Source: Paenibacillus montaniterrae (lineage in GTDB: Bacteria; Bacillota; Bacilli; Paenibacillales; Paenibacillaceae). Taken from it: 64,000 nucleotides of DNA. The notes beneath the pieces are model-generated. The model had not been told where the DNA came from and did no database searches. It saw only the letters and a list, made by a program, of their open reading frames with translations. Shown piece after piece: positions 45,931-54,165 of this stretch (positions are counted from its first letter, which is position 1; each line of letters starts with the position of its first letter). The stretch covers positions 434,001 through 498,000 of the forward strand of contig NZ_BOSE01000002.1 of the NCBI RefSeq assembly GCF_018403185.1, read 5' to 3'. The position numbers and the translations under genes were made by a program.

Positions 45931-47898
45931 TTAGTTCATAATATGCATTAACTGCTCGGCCTCATCCCACTTCACAGAATAGCCCGCTCCCTTGGCGCAA
46001 AAGATCGATGCTGAAGTATATTCAGGATCAGCGTCTTTATTATAGCCAATCCGCTCAATCACCTCGGCTGCATTATGGCAGGGAGCGTAGCCGCCAAAGC
46101 TGAGCTGAAGTCTGCCTTTCCCTTGCGTAAACGAAGCTAGCTCGCTGGCATAATCGAGGAAAGTAGCTACCGGTGCCCTGCCTGTTATGATCGCTTTCTC
46201 CCCTTCTGTCTTAAGCGGCTCCAGTTCGCCGTGTGCACGCTGAATATCGGAAATGACTCTGCCCATTTGCTCGGATTGCACGACGATTTTAAAGGCATAG
46301 TAAGGCTCCAGCAATACATTTTCTGCCTTTTCCAGAGCTTGGCGCAAGGCGCGCAGCGTCGCTTCGCGAAAGTCGCCGCCATGGGTATGCTTGTTATGCT
46401 CTCTGCCGCGCAGCAGCGTCACATGCACATCGGTCAACGGCGAGCCTGTCAATAATGCACGATGCTCGCGCTCCAGCACATGCTGGCCAATCAAGCGCTG
46501 CGAGGCTGCCGCCAGCTCGTCGACATGGCATTGCGAGGCAAAGCTCACTCCTGCTCCACGCGGTGCTGGCTCCAGCTTAAGATGCACCTCAGCGTAATGG
46601 CGAAGCGGCTCAAAATGCCCATAGCCAATTACTGGCGCAGCAATCGTTTCCTTATATAAAATTTCCGGCGCAGCAAAGGAAGCCTTCAGCGCAAAGCGAT
46701 CGCGCACAACCTGCTCCAGCACCTCAAGCTGTATTTTGCCCATTACATGAAGCTGAATTTGTCCATGCAGCTCCTCCCAAACCACATTGAGCGAAGGGTC
46801 CTCTGCTTCAAGCATGCGGAAATAAGGAAGCGCCTCCTTCGGGTTAAAGTCATGCGGCAGCACAACACTGGAGCGCAGCGCTGGCGTCATTTCATAAGCA
46901 AAGCTTTCACGCAGCATACCGAGGCCATCACCGATTCGCGCCTCCGTCAAGCCTGTTACAGCAATCAGTTCTCCTGCTGCTGCAGTCTGCACCGCCTCGT
47001 ATTGCGCTCCGTTATAACGGCGAATTTGCGTCACCTTCTGCTGCAATCCTGCATGCTCATTGCCATAGGCAAGCTCGTCTCGTACGGACAAGGTCCCGCT
47101 CAGCAGCTTAATAAAGGTAATACGCGTGCCTGCTTGGTCGTAGCGAATTTTATAGACGCGTCCAGACAGCGGCTGATGCTGATCGTAGCTTGTCGTAGTC
47201 AAGCGGTGAAATGCGTAAAGAAACTGCTCCACGCCTATATTTTGCAAAGCGGAGCCCGTAAAGCAAGGAAAAATAGTGCTGCTTGCCACCATTTGCTGCA
47301 AGGCTGAGATCCAGCGCTGCTCCTCAAAGCCATGCTCAATGTAGTAGTCCAGCAAAGCCTCGTCCCGCTCGGCTATCGCTTCAATTTGCTCCATCGTCAG
47401 CTCCATTTGTCCGGTGGTTGCGTCAAGCAGCATAATATTCTGGGAAAATTCCCGCTTCAGCTGCTCCAGCACCTGATCGGCAGCAGCGCCTGTCCGATCG
47501 ATTTTGTTAATAAAGAAAAAGGTCGGGATGCTCAGCTTGCGCAGCAGCTGCCATACCGTTTCTGTATGCGCTTCGATACCTTCCACAGCACTTACAATAA
47601 CAATTGCTGCATCCAGCACAGCAATTGACCGTTCCATTTCGGCTGAAAAATCAACATGACCCGGAGTATCGATTAGATAGTAGGTGCTATCGTCGTATTG
47701 AAAAATAGCCTGCTCGGCAAAAACAGTAATTCCGCGCTGCCTTTCTATTTCATGATGATCCAAAAAGGCGCTTTGGTGATCGACTCGCCCTCGCTGCTTT
47801 ATGCTCTGCGTATAATATAGCAGCTGCTCGGAAAATGTCGTCTTGCCGGCATCGACATGCGCTAATATTCCGATCGTTTTATTCAAATTTATGTACAT
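45931..47898 (-). CDS. Translation-factor GTPase of the Tet(M)/ribosome-protection-like EF-G family
   Basis: A GTPase of about 655 residues with the EF-G domain order. G motifs are GILAHVDAGKTT, QRGIT, LIDTPGHVDF and FINKID; the C-terminal domains include EELHGQIQLHVMGKIQLEVL and GYAPCH. The pattern GRVDHQSAFLDHHEIERQRG matches the Tet(M)-related group found chromosomally in Firmicutes, which is distinct from acquired tetM. It probably acts on the ribosome, and drug protection is possible but unproven. The start is uncertain: ATG 47898 directly follows GGAAGG, homologue starts (MNKTIGILAHVD) point to TTG 47886, and an ATG at 47925 lacks a ribosome binding site. A TATAAT on the minus strand lies at 47951-47956. 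Confidence 0.85.
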   Translation of the reverse strand: MYINLNKTIGILAHVDAGKTTFSEQLLYYTQSIKQRGRVDHQSAFLDHHEIERQRGITVFAEQAIFQYDDSTYYLIDTPGHVDFSAEMERSIAVLDAAIVIVSAVEGIEAHTETVWQLLRKLSIPTFFFINKIDRTGAAADQVLEQLKREFSQNIMLLDATTGQMELTMEQIEAIAERDEALLDYYIEHGFEEQRWISALQQMVASSTIFPCFTGSALQNIGVEQFLYAFHRLTTTSYDQHQPLSGRVYKIRYDQAGTRITFIKLLSGTLSVRDELAYGNEHAGLQQKVTQIRRYNGAQYEAVQTAAAGELIAVTGLTEARIGDGLGMLRESFAYEMTPALRSSVVLPHDFNPKEALPYFRMLEAEDPSLNVVWEELHGQIQLHVMGKIQLEVLEQVVRDRFALKASFAAPEILYKETIAAPVIGYGHFEPLRHYAEVHLKLEPAPRGAGVSFASQCHVDELAAASQRLIGQHVLEREHRALLTGSPLTDVHVTLLRGREHNKHTHGGDFREATLRALRQALEKAENVLLEPYYAFKIVVQSEQMGRVISDIQRAHGELEPLKTEGEKAIITGRAPVATFLDYASELASFTQGKGRLQLSFGGYAPCHNAAEVIERIGYNKDADPEYTSASIFCAKGAGYSVKWDEAEQLMHIMN

Positions 47899-48156
47899 CC
47901 TTCCGCTTAAGCCTCGACTTATCATGAATAATTGAACGTTTCTATCCTCATTATAATATACAGCCGCTCAATGGCTATGGCATAAAGCAATAAATTGAGC
48001 TGCAGCAGCCATCTTTTATTCACATCAAATGGAATTGTATCCAAATACAACCTCAAATGTGGCAAAAGAGAGTAAAATTTTTACTTTTTACGACGTCCAA
48101 ATCATCCGTTTACTCGATTCCGACAAAAATCTTTTAAAAATTTTAAAAATCCACTA

Positions 48157-48184
48157 TTCAATTTTATAGGTTTTGTGCTAGCAT
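48157..48184 (+). promoter_or_regulatory. Candidate promoter of the structured intergenic RNA
   Basis: TTCAAT (48157-48162), 16 bp, then TAGCAT (48179-48184) with an extended -10 TG. Transcription would begin near 48191, at the left end of the structured region. The preceding 230 bp (47926-48156) hold only the minus-strand promoter region of the GTPase gene. Confidence 0.45.
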
Positions 48185-48190
48185 AGGAAA

Positions 48191-48600
48191 GTAGGTAATG
48201 GAGAAAGGTAATATTCAATATATCTGGATCATTGGAGCAGATAATTTTTTGACCACATTCCTCAACGGAATGTTAAGGCCATACGGACAGCCGGGTCAAA
48301 TGCCGATTGGCAACTTTAGTTGCCCTATTGATTGAGTTAAAAGCTCAAATTTTATAAGTTGGTTACTTTACAACCAGTGCATTCGCACATCAACTTGTGA
48401 AACGGTCAATAAGAGTGGTAAAAGTAATTATTTGCTATATAGACTCTGATCCTTTTTATGATATGTTCCGAATATTAAAAAGCCTTGTTACGAAAAGTAT
48501 GCCATTACTTTTGTAGCATGTCTGAATGTGCTTTTTAATGATGTGATTATATCAAAAGCAAGTGTGATGCGCGGCTAAGCGTCTTACACTTGCTTTTTTT
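48191..48600 (+). ncRNA. Candidate structured non-coding RNA or long leader ending in a terminator
   Basis: About 410 nt rich in stem-loops. TTTGACC (48247-48253) pairs with GGTCAAA (48294-48300) around ACATTCC/GGAATGT. GGCAACTTTAGTTGCC (48309-48324) is a simple hairpin, as is TTGAG/CTCAA (48332-48348). AAGTTG/CAACTT (48356-48396) encloses GGTT/AACC and GTGC/GCAC hairpins. ATTAAAAAGC pairs with GCTTTTTAAT (48474-48539). AAAAGCAAGTGT and ACACTTGCTTTT with T7 (48554-48600) form a strong terminator. I could not match it to tmRNA, RNase P, SRP, 6S, T-box or known riboswitch motifs. It could be a free RNA or a termination-controlled leader of the polyamine genes 111 bp downstream. Confidence 0.55.
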
Positions 48601-48713
48601 GCTTATAGGCAGTTTTTAGTGGATGATTGCGAATCGTGAAGCGCGAAGTGATCTGGGATTGTAAACATTTCTTTATTACTTATGAAAAATTATTAGGTTA
48701 GGAGCTAAAAACA

Positions 48714-49952
48714 ATGAGCAAAGCACTAATTATCGGCTGCGGTGGCGTAGCATCAGTAACTATCCATAAATGCGTTCAAAACAGTGATGTATTCTCAGAA
48801 ATTTGTATTGCAAGCCGTACGAAATCAAAATGCGACGAGCTGAAAGCAAAGCTTGATGGTGGTAAAACAAAAATTACAACAGCACAAGTGGATGCCAACA
48901 ATGTAGACGAGCTTATTGCACTAATTGAAGAAGTGAAACCGGACATTGTTATGAATTTGGCATTGCCGTATCAGGATCTTACGATTATGGACGCTTGCTT
49001 GGCTACGAAAACTCATTACTTGGATACAGCGAACTATGAGCCAGAAGACACAGCAAAATTTGAATATAAATGGCAATGGGAATATCGCGAGCGCTTCGAA
49101 AAAGCTGGAATTACAGCTTTGCTCGGCAGCGGCTTCGATCCGGGCGTAACAGGCGTATTCTCTGCCTATGCGCTTAAGCATTATTTTGATGAAATTGAAT
49201 ATATCGATATTTTAGACTGCAACGGCGGCGATCATGGCTATCCGTTTGCAACCAACTTCAACCCGGAAATCAACATTCGTGAGGTTTCAGCGAACGGAAG
49301 ATACTGGGAAAACGGCGAGTGGATTGAAACGAAGCCTATGGAAATCAAGCGCGTATATAACTTCCCTGAAGTTGGCGAAAAGGATATGTATTTGCTATAC
49401 CACGAGGAGCTTGAATCTCTTGCGTTGAATATGCCGGGCTTGAAACGCATTCGTTTCTTCATGACGTTTGGCCAAAGCTATCTTACACATTTGAAGGTGC
49501 TTGAGAATGTTGGCATGACTTCTATCGAGCCAATCGAATTTGAGGGCAAGAAAATTGTTCCGCTTCAATTTTTGAAGGCGGTATTGCCAGATCCGGCATC
49601 ACTTGGACCTCGTACAGTTGGTAAAACAAATATTGGATGTATTTTCCAGGGTAAAAAAGACGGGCAGCCTAAAACATACTATGTGTACAACGTATGCGAT
49701 CACCAGGAATGCTACAAAGAAGTTGGCTCTCAAGCGATTTCTTATACAACAGGTGTTCCAGCTATGATCGGAGCTGCAATGATTTTGACTGGAAAATGGA
49801 ACAAGCCAGGCGTGTACAATATTGAAGAATTTGATCCAGATCCATTCATGGAAGAGTTGAACAAATGGGGACTTCCATGGGTAGAGGACTTTAATCCAGT
49901 GCTAGTTGACAGTGAGCAGCCAGCCGCGAAACAGCCGGAGTTGGTTCGTTAA
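48714..49952 (+). CDS. Carboxynorspermidine synthase (saccharopine dehydrogenase family)
   Basis: A 412-residue enzyme of the saccharopine dehydrogenase fold. The Rossmann start is KALIIGCGGVASVTIHKCVQ, MNLALPYQDLTIMDACLATK follows, and GSGFDPGVTGVFSAYALKHY is the conserved catalytic-domain segment. With the decarboxylase encoded next, it forms carboxy(nor)spermidine from aspartate semialdehyde and a diamine using NADPH. GGAGCTAAAAACA precedes the ATG. The neighbouring NspC gene makes this assignment much stronger than family membership alone. A structured RNA candidate and a terminator lie upstream. Confidence 0.9.
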   Translation: MSKALIIGCGGVASVTIHKCVQNSDVFSEICIASRTKSKCDELKAKLDGGKTKITTAQVDANNVDELIALIEEVKPDIVMNLALPYQDLTIMDACLATKTHYLDTANYEPEDTAKFEYKWQWEYRERFEKAGITALLGSGFDPGVTGVFSAYALKHYFDEIEYIDILDCNGGDHGYPFATNFNPEINIREVSANGRYWENGEWIETKPMEIKRVYNFPEVGEKDMYLLYHEELESLALNMPGLKRIRFFMTFGQSYLTHLKVLENVGMTSIEPIEFEGKKIVPLQFLKAVLPDPASLGPRTVGKTNIGCIFQGKKDGQPKTYYVYNVCDHQECYKEVGSQAISYTTGVPAMIGAAMILTGKWNKPGVYNIEEFDPDPFMEELNKWGLPWVEDFNPVLVDSEQPAAKQPELVR

Positions 49953-49953
49953 T

Positions 49954-51081
49954 ATGCGCTTTGAAGAATTGCCAAGTCCTTGCTATGTAGTCGATTATGA
50001 GCTAATTGAGAACAATCTGAAAATCCTTAACGGCGTTATGCAGCGTACAGGAGCCAAGATTGTACTGGCGCAAAAGGCTTTTTCCATGACAACCATGTAT
50101 CCCCTAATTGGAAAATATCTTAGCGGCACGACTGCCAGCGGCTTGTTCGAAGCTCGTCTAGGCTACGAGGAAATGGGCAAAGAAAATCATGTCTTTGCCC
50201 CTGCCTATCGTGATGATGAAATCGACGAAATTATTTCAATTTGTGATCACATCATCTTTAATTCATTTTCTCAGCTGGAGAAATTTAAGGATAAGGCTCT
50301 TCAAGCAGGAAGAAAAGTAGGCCTTCGCATCAATCCGGAATGCTCTACTCAAGTCGGACATGAAATTTATGATCCGTGCTCGCCAGGCTCTCGCTTTGGC
50401 ACAAAGCGCGACCAAATGCGCCCCGACCTGCTTGAAGGCGTATCTGGACTGCATTTCCACACACTTTGTCAGCAAAATTCCGATGATTTGCTAACTACAC
50501 TAAATGCTGTGGAAGAAAAATTTGGCGAGTGGCTGCCGCAGATGGAATGGATTAATTTCGGCGGTGGACATCATATTACAAGAGAAGATTATGATATTGC
50601 CACACTTGAAGCTTGCATCAAAAGAATGCAGGACAAGTACAATCTGGAAGTTTATTTGGAGCCAGGCGAGGCGATTGCGCTTAATGCAGGATATTTGATC
50701 ACCTCCGTCCTTGATCTTCATGAAAATGGGCTGGATATTGCGATTCTTGATACATCAGCTACTTGTCATATGCCAGATGTATTGGAAATGCCTTATCGTC
50801 CGCCGCTTTTCGGTTCAGGCGAGCCAGGCGAAAAGCCTTATACCTATCGTCTTGGCGGACAAACTTGCTTGACAGGCGATGTAATCGGCGATTACTCGTT
50901 CGATCAGCCTTTAAAAAGCGGCGACAGACTGGTGTTTGGCGATATGGCGATTTATTCCATGGTCAAAACGAACACCTTCAACGGCATGCCGCTGCCAGCG
51001 ATTGCTGTGAAATATCCAGACGGCAATTATGAGGTTGTGCGCCAGTTTGGCTATGATGATTTCAAAGTAAGACTTGCATAA
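49954..51081 (+). CDS. nspC: Carboxynorspermidine decarboxylase
   Basis: A 375-residue PLP-dependent decarboxylase of fold type III (alanine racemase-like). It starts MRFEELPSPCYVVDYELIEN, has the PLP lysine in VLAQKAFSM, GLHFHTLCQQ, NFGGGHHIT, and DTSATCHMPDVLEMPYRPPL with the substrate Cys and Asp. It removes CO2 from carboxy(nor)spermidine to give (nor)spermidine. The ATG lies one base after the stop of the upstream gene; the frame is open from 49906 but that part overlaps it. CGGAG serves as ribosome binding site. A terminator follows. Confidence 0.93.
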   Translation: MRFEELPSPCYVVDYELIENNLKILNGVMQRTGAKIVLAQKAFSMTTMYPLIGKYLSGTTASGLFEARLGYEEMGKENHVFAPAYRDDEIDEIISICDHIIFNSFSQLEKFKDKALQAGRKVGLRINPECSTQVGHEIYDPCSPGSRFGTKRDQMRPDLLEGVSGLHFHTLCQQNSDDLLTTLNAVEEKFGEWLPQMEWINFGGGHHITREDYDIATLEACIKRMQDKYNLEVYLEPGEAIALNAGYLITSVLDLHENGLDIAILDTSATCHMPDVLEMPYRPPLFGSGEPGEKPYTYRLGGQTCLTGDVIGDYSFDQPLKSGDRLVFGDMAIYSMVKTNTFNGMPLPAIAVKYPDGNYEVVRQFGYDDFKVRLA

Positions 51082-51161
51082 ATGTGCATCGAGCATGCTT
51101 CCGACATGCTTATGGCATGAATGAATCATGTGGAAACACACTCAGGTTTCATATATAATGG

Positions 51162-51205
51162 AAAAGACGCAATGGGAGCGGACAACTGCACCATTGCGTC
51201 TTTTT
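51162..51205. terminator. Terminator between nspC and the convergent urease genes
   Basis: AAAAGACGCAATGG (51162-51175) pairs with CCATTGCGTCTTTT (51191-51204), with T-run on the plus strand and a shorter one on the minus strand. Confidence 0.85.
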
Positions 51206-51265
51206 GTGCTGCGAGGCTTTATCGTTGCTTTATAGGAGGCTATATGTGAGGATTTATGATCGTAT

Positions 51266-52102
51266 TTACTTGCGCAAATTGCATGGCGACAGCTGCCATA
51301 GCCTGCTTCTCGACAGGTTCCATAAGCGCTGCGTTAGCTGCTGCAGTTCCCACACCGTGCTGCCAAGCATCCTCACGACAATGCCGCCGCGGCTTGCCAA
51401 GCTGGCGGCAGCAAGCAGCTTTGTTTGATCGCATGCCTCCAGCTCAAGGCGAATAATTTGCAGCAGCTCATCCTTTGCCTGTGGAGAAAAAATCCACATC
51501 ATCGCTTGATGCGTGTAATGCTCCAATACACCGATTAAAGCATGCGGATGACGCTGCGGAATGAGACAAAAAGAATCACAGGCAACCAGTTGACCTTCCA
51601 TATAAATTTCCGTTGTCGTCGCACACTTCGTAAATTGGAATTTTTCATCACGATGCGTTCTGCCTGGCGTCGTAATTTCCACAAATATAAGCGAGGCATC
51701 CTCAGACAAATAAAACTGATTGCGCCCTTGAAAAATACTGTCCTTGTACGGTATCGTCGGCTCAGGCATATATTCCAATCTTGCACCTTTTCCGAGCTCA
51801 AACTTTGCGTTAACAGAAGCTCCGTTCATTAAAGCTGGATGAATTTTCGTAAAGGACTGGTTCGTCAAGACGAGATGAGTTTGCTCCTCCTGCTTAATAC
51901 GCAGCTCATACTGATCTCCTTCCATTAGCCCGGGCGACACATCCATCATATAAAGCATCAGTGCATCACTTTCTGGCTCACGAAATGTTTTCGTAATTTT
52001 GAGCGGCGTTTGATGATAACGCTCAGTCAGCACCGATTTTTGATCAACAAGCTTGCAGCTCGCATGCAATACAGAGCGATTAATGGTTATCGGCAGGCTC
52101 AT
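51266..52102 (-). CDS. ureD: Urease accessory protein UreD/UreH
   Basis: A 278-residue UreD. Segments LTERYHQTPLKITKTFREPE, MMDVSPGLMEGDQYELRIK, LTNQSFTKIHPALMNGASVN and AKFELGKGARLEYMPEPTIP follow the family order. UreD binds apo-urease and, with UreF and UreG, delivers nickel and CO2. GAGGAATGGGCTT precedes ATG 52102; the longer frame to 52174 overlaps ureG. Last gene of the ureF-ureG-ureD group, which lies downstream of a repeat cluster after ureC. Confidence 0.92.
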   Translation of the reverse strand: MSLPITINRSVLHASCKLVDQKSVLTERYHQTPLKITKTFREPESDALMLYMMDVSPGLMEGDQYELRIKQEEQTHLVLTNQSFTKIHPALMNGASVNAKFELGKGARLEYMPEPTIPYKDSIFQGRNQFYLSEDASLIFVEITTPGRTHRDEKFQFTKCATTTEIYMEGQLVACDSFCLIPQRHPHALIGVLEHYTHQAMMWIFSPQAKDELLQIIRLELEACDQTKLLAAASLASRGGIVVRMLGSTVWELQQLTQRLWNLSRSRLWQLSPCNLRK

Positions 52103-52113
52103 AAGCCCATTCC

Positions 52114-52803
52114 TCAATGATGGGAATGGTGATGAATGCGATGCTGCTTGCCTGGCAATTGATGCTCCAGCCAATGCACAATTTGCTTGACACCGATTTC
52201 TTCACGCAAATTCGTCATAATGTACGGACGATTGCCGCGCATCATTTCCGTATCCTCTTTCATTACATCCAGGCTCGCTCCAACGTATGGCGCCAAATCG
52301 ATTTTGTTAATGATCAGCAAATCCGAACGCATAATGCCCGGCCCGCCCTTGCGCGGTATTTTCTCACCTTGCGCAACGTCGATAATGTAAATAAAGCGAT
52401 CAACAAGCTCTGGACTGAATGCCGCAGCCAAATTATCGCCGCCGCTTTCGATAAAAATAATTTCCAGCTCAGGGAAGCGTCCTTCAAGCTCCTCCACTGC
52501 TTCAAAGTTCATTGAAGCATCCTCGCGAATCGCTGTATGCGGACAGCCGCCAGTTTCTACGCCGATAATGCGCTCCTCAGGCAAAGCATCCTCGCGAATT
52601 AAAATTCGCGCATCCTCAGCTGTATAAATATCGTTTGTAATAACGCCCAGGCTGTAATGCTCGCGCATAGCTTTCGACAGCTTCTCCACCAATGCAGTTT
52701 TGCCTGAGCCTACAGGCCCTCCGATCCCGATCCGAATTGGACGATCCAACGCAATAACTGGTGTTTCCCATTGTTCATGTGAATGATTAGCTCCTTGACA
52801 CAT
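52114..52803 (-). CDS. ureG: Urease accessory GTPase UreG
   Basis: A 229-residue SIMIBI-class GTPase. The P-loop is [18 protein letters not shown], followed by the nickel-binding Cys-Pro-His in [17 protein letters not shown] and [14 protein letters not shown]. It drives nickel insertion into urease with UreF and UreD. The C-terminus is His-rich (RIHHHSHH), a feature usually found in UreE; here it may help hold nickel since no ureE was seen. GAGGAGGAATTAGT precedes the ATG. The ureD start lies 12 bp past its stop. Confidence 0.95.
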   Translation of the reverse strand: MCQGANHSHEQWETPVIALDRPIRIGIGGPVGSGKTALVEKLSKAMREHYSLGVITNDIYTAEDARILIREDALPEERIIGVETGGCPHTAIREDASMNFEAVEELEGRFPELEIIFIESGGDNLAAAFSPELVDRFIYIIDVAQGEKIPRKGGPGIMRSDLLIINKIDLAPYVGASLDVMKEDTEMMRGNRPYIMTNLREEIGVKQIVHWLEHQLPGKQHRIHHHSHH

Positions 52804-52859
52804 ACTAATTCCTCCTCAAATTTTTCATAATCCTTAATGATAACACTGTCTTCGTACAT

Positions 52860-53663
52860 TTAAGACATAAATAAGCGAGAATATAGCGTTTCATGCTGCA
52901 TCGCATAAATCTCTTGCACAATTCCATAGCTGAACGGCTCAGTATAATCGTATTGCTTTATTTCTTCCCATAAATCAAGTGCATACGGCACAGTTTTGCG
53001 GATAAGCAGCTGCCCATCGGTTTGCCCAAGCGACATAAGCCGCAAGGCGCTATTGACCATCATTTGAATGCTGGTATGCAAATAGCCCGAGATGGCAAGC
53101 TCTATATCCAAGCGCAAATGCCAGGCGATCCAGGCAAACACAGTAGGATAAGTACCGTAGCCGTTATGCTGCTGCAACAGCTTTTCAAGCTGCGGCAGCC
53201 TTGCTTCAGGATAGAGCGATTTGCCAAGTCTGATCAGCCGCTTGCCCATCTTATGCAGTCCCTCCCGGCTTTCCCGAGCCGCCCGCTGTGTATGGCAAAT
53301 CGCATCCAGTCGAATCAACCGCTCTGCAAATGGACTTGCAAACCACGCATCCTCTAAATCGCCATCAGCTTGCTGAGCTTGCGCAGGCTCTGACTGCTGC
53401 CGCTTCATACTACCTAGCACTTGCTCTGACTGCGGCGGCATCATACCCTCCAACGCCTCATATATCCCCTTCAGGCATAGCGCCTCCAACGGAACAATCG
53501 ACGCCTGAAGCTGCGCCTTCATATATTGCTCCAGCTGCTGTAAATTGTTAATTCTCCTTTGCTGAACAAAGGTTTCCAAGCCAAAGGAATGCGAGAAGCT
53601 GCCAATCGGAAATGCCGAATCCAGCATTTGCACATAAGCAAGCAACCGCGATGTATTGGTCAA
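52860..53663 (-). CDS. ureF: Urease accessory protein UreF
   Basis: A 267-residue all-helical UreF. Family segments are LAYVQMLDSAFPIGSFSHSF, GLETFVQQRRI, MGKRLIRLGKSLYPEARLPQ and YLHTSIQMMVNSALRLMSLG. UreF bridges UreD and UreG and gates nickel insertion. I choose TTG 53663 as start because AGGGAGGG lies eight bases before it. The ATG at 53705 would draw the first residues from type-A repeat A3. About 45 residues (roughly 86-130, rich in Gln and Ala) are longer than in common homologues. Confidence 0.88.
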   Translation of the reverse strand: MTNTSRLLAYVQMLDSAFPIGSFSHSFGLETFVQQRRINNLQQLEQYMKAQLQASIVPLEALCLKGIYEALEGMMPPQSEQVLGSMKRQQSEPAQAQQADGDLEDAWFASPFAERLIRLDAICHTQRAARESREGLHKMGKRLIRLGKSLYPEARLPQLEKLLQQHNGYGTYPTVFAWIAWHLRLDIELAISGYLHTSIQMMVNSALRLMSLGQTDGQLLIRKTVPYALDLWEEIKQYDYTEPFSYGIVQEIYAMQHETLYSRLFMS

Positions 53664-53678
53664 GCTCCATCCCTCCCT

Positions 53679-53815
53679 CAGCGCTCCGGAGCAATGCATC
53701 CTCAAGTCGCTTTTTAAATCGTAATGCTCTTATTTGATTTTTATGGTTGCATTACGATGTTAAAGGCGACCCACTTCGTTTTTCGGTATGCATTGCTCCT
53801 CCGCTGTAGCTTTTT
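53679..53815 (-). repeat. Type-A hairpin repeat A3, adjacent to the ureF ribosome binding site
   Basis: A reverse-complement copy of the 41.4-41.8 kb repeats. The outer arms are changed to GGAGCAATGCAT and ATGCATTGCTCC: an A in one arm and a T in the other are both replaced, so pairing is kept. The inner arms GTCGCTTTTTAAATCGTAAT and ATTACGATGTTAAAGGCGAC pair as in A1. It abuts the ureF Shine-Dalgarno sequence. Confidence 0.85.
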
Positions 53816-53822
53816 TGAGTGC

Positions 53823-53968
53823 AGGACCAAGAAGATTGGGCACTAGTAGAAAATGAGGAGCGCAGCGTAGGCACTTGCTACGTGAGCACCGGAATTTTCG
53901 CTAGCGTTTAATCTTCGCCATCGACTACGCTACAACGCATCACATCGTCATCAAAGTCGGATTTTAAA
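53823..53968 (+). repeat. Type-B structured repeat, unit B7 (left outer arm missing)
   Basis: The inner arms GAAGATTGGGCACTAG and CTAGCGTTTAATCTTC pair, and AGAAAAT faces ATTTTCG next to the invariant core. The left outer arm is absent because A3 joins directly at GAGTGCAGGACC. The right arm AAAGTCGGATTTTAAAC is at 53954-53970. Confidence 0.82.
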
Positions 53969-53986
53969 CCACCTCTTCCAATGAGA

Positions 53987-54157
53987 GTTTAAAAAGCTGG
54001 GCTTTCAGGACCAAGAAGATGGCACGATACTAGAAGGCGAGGAGCGCAGCGTAGGCCAAAAGCTACGTGAGCACCGCAGCCTTCGGTAGCGTGACATATT
54101 CGCCGTCGACTATGCTACAACGAAGTTACATCGTCATCAAAGTCCAGCTTTTTAAAC
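53987..54157 (+). repeat. Type-B structured repeat, unit B8
   Basis: Outer arms GTTTAAAAAGCTGGGCTTT (53987-54005) and AAAGTCCAGCTTTTTAAAC (54139-54157) differ from those at 41 and 45 kb but pair with each other. Inner arms include AGAAGGC facing GCCTTCG. It ends nine bases before the ureC stop codon. Confidence 0.87.
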
Positions 54158-54165
54158 TTCCTCTC

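Noticed and set aside
45931..47898. Acquired tetracycline-resistance gene
   Set aside because: The sequence is of the divergent chromosomal group, base composition is like its neighbours, and no mobile element or leader peptide was seen.
48191..48600. T-box, lysine riboswitch, tmRNA or RNase P RNA
   Set aside because: The specific conserved motifs (T-box GGTGGNACC, tmRNA tag and acceptor end, RNase P core) were looked for and not found.
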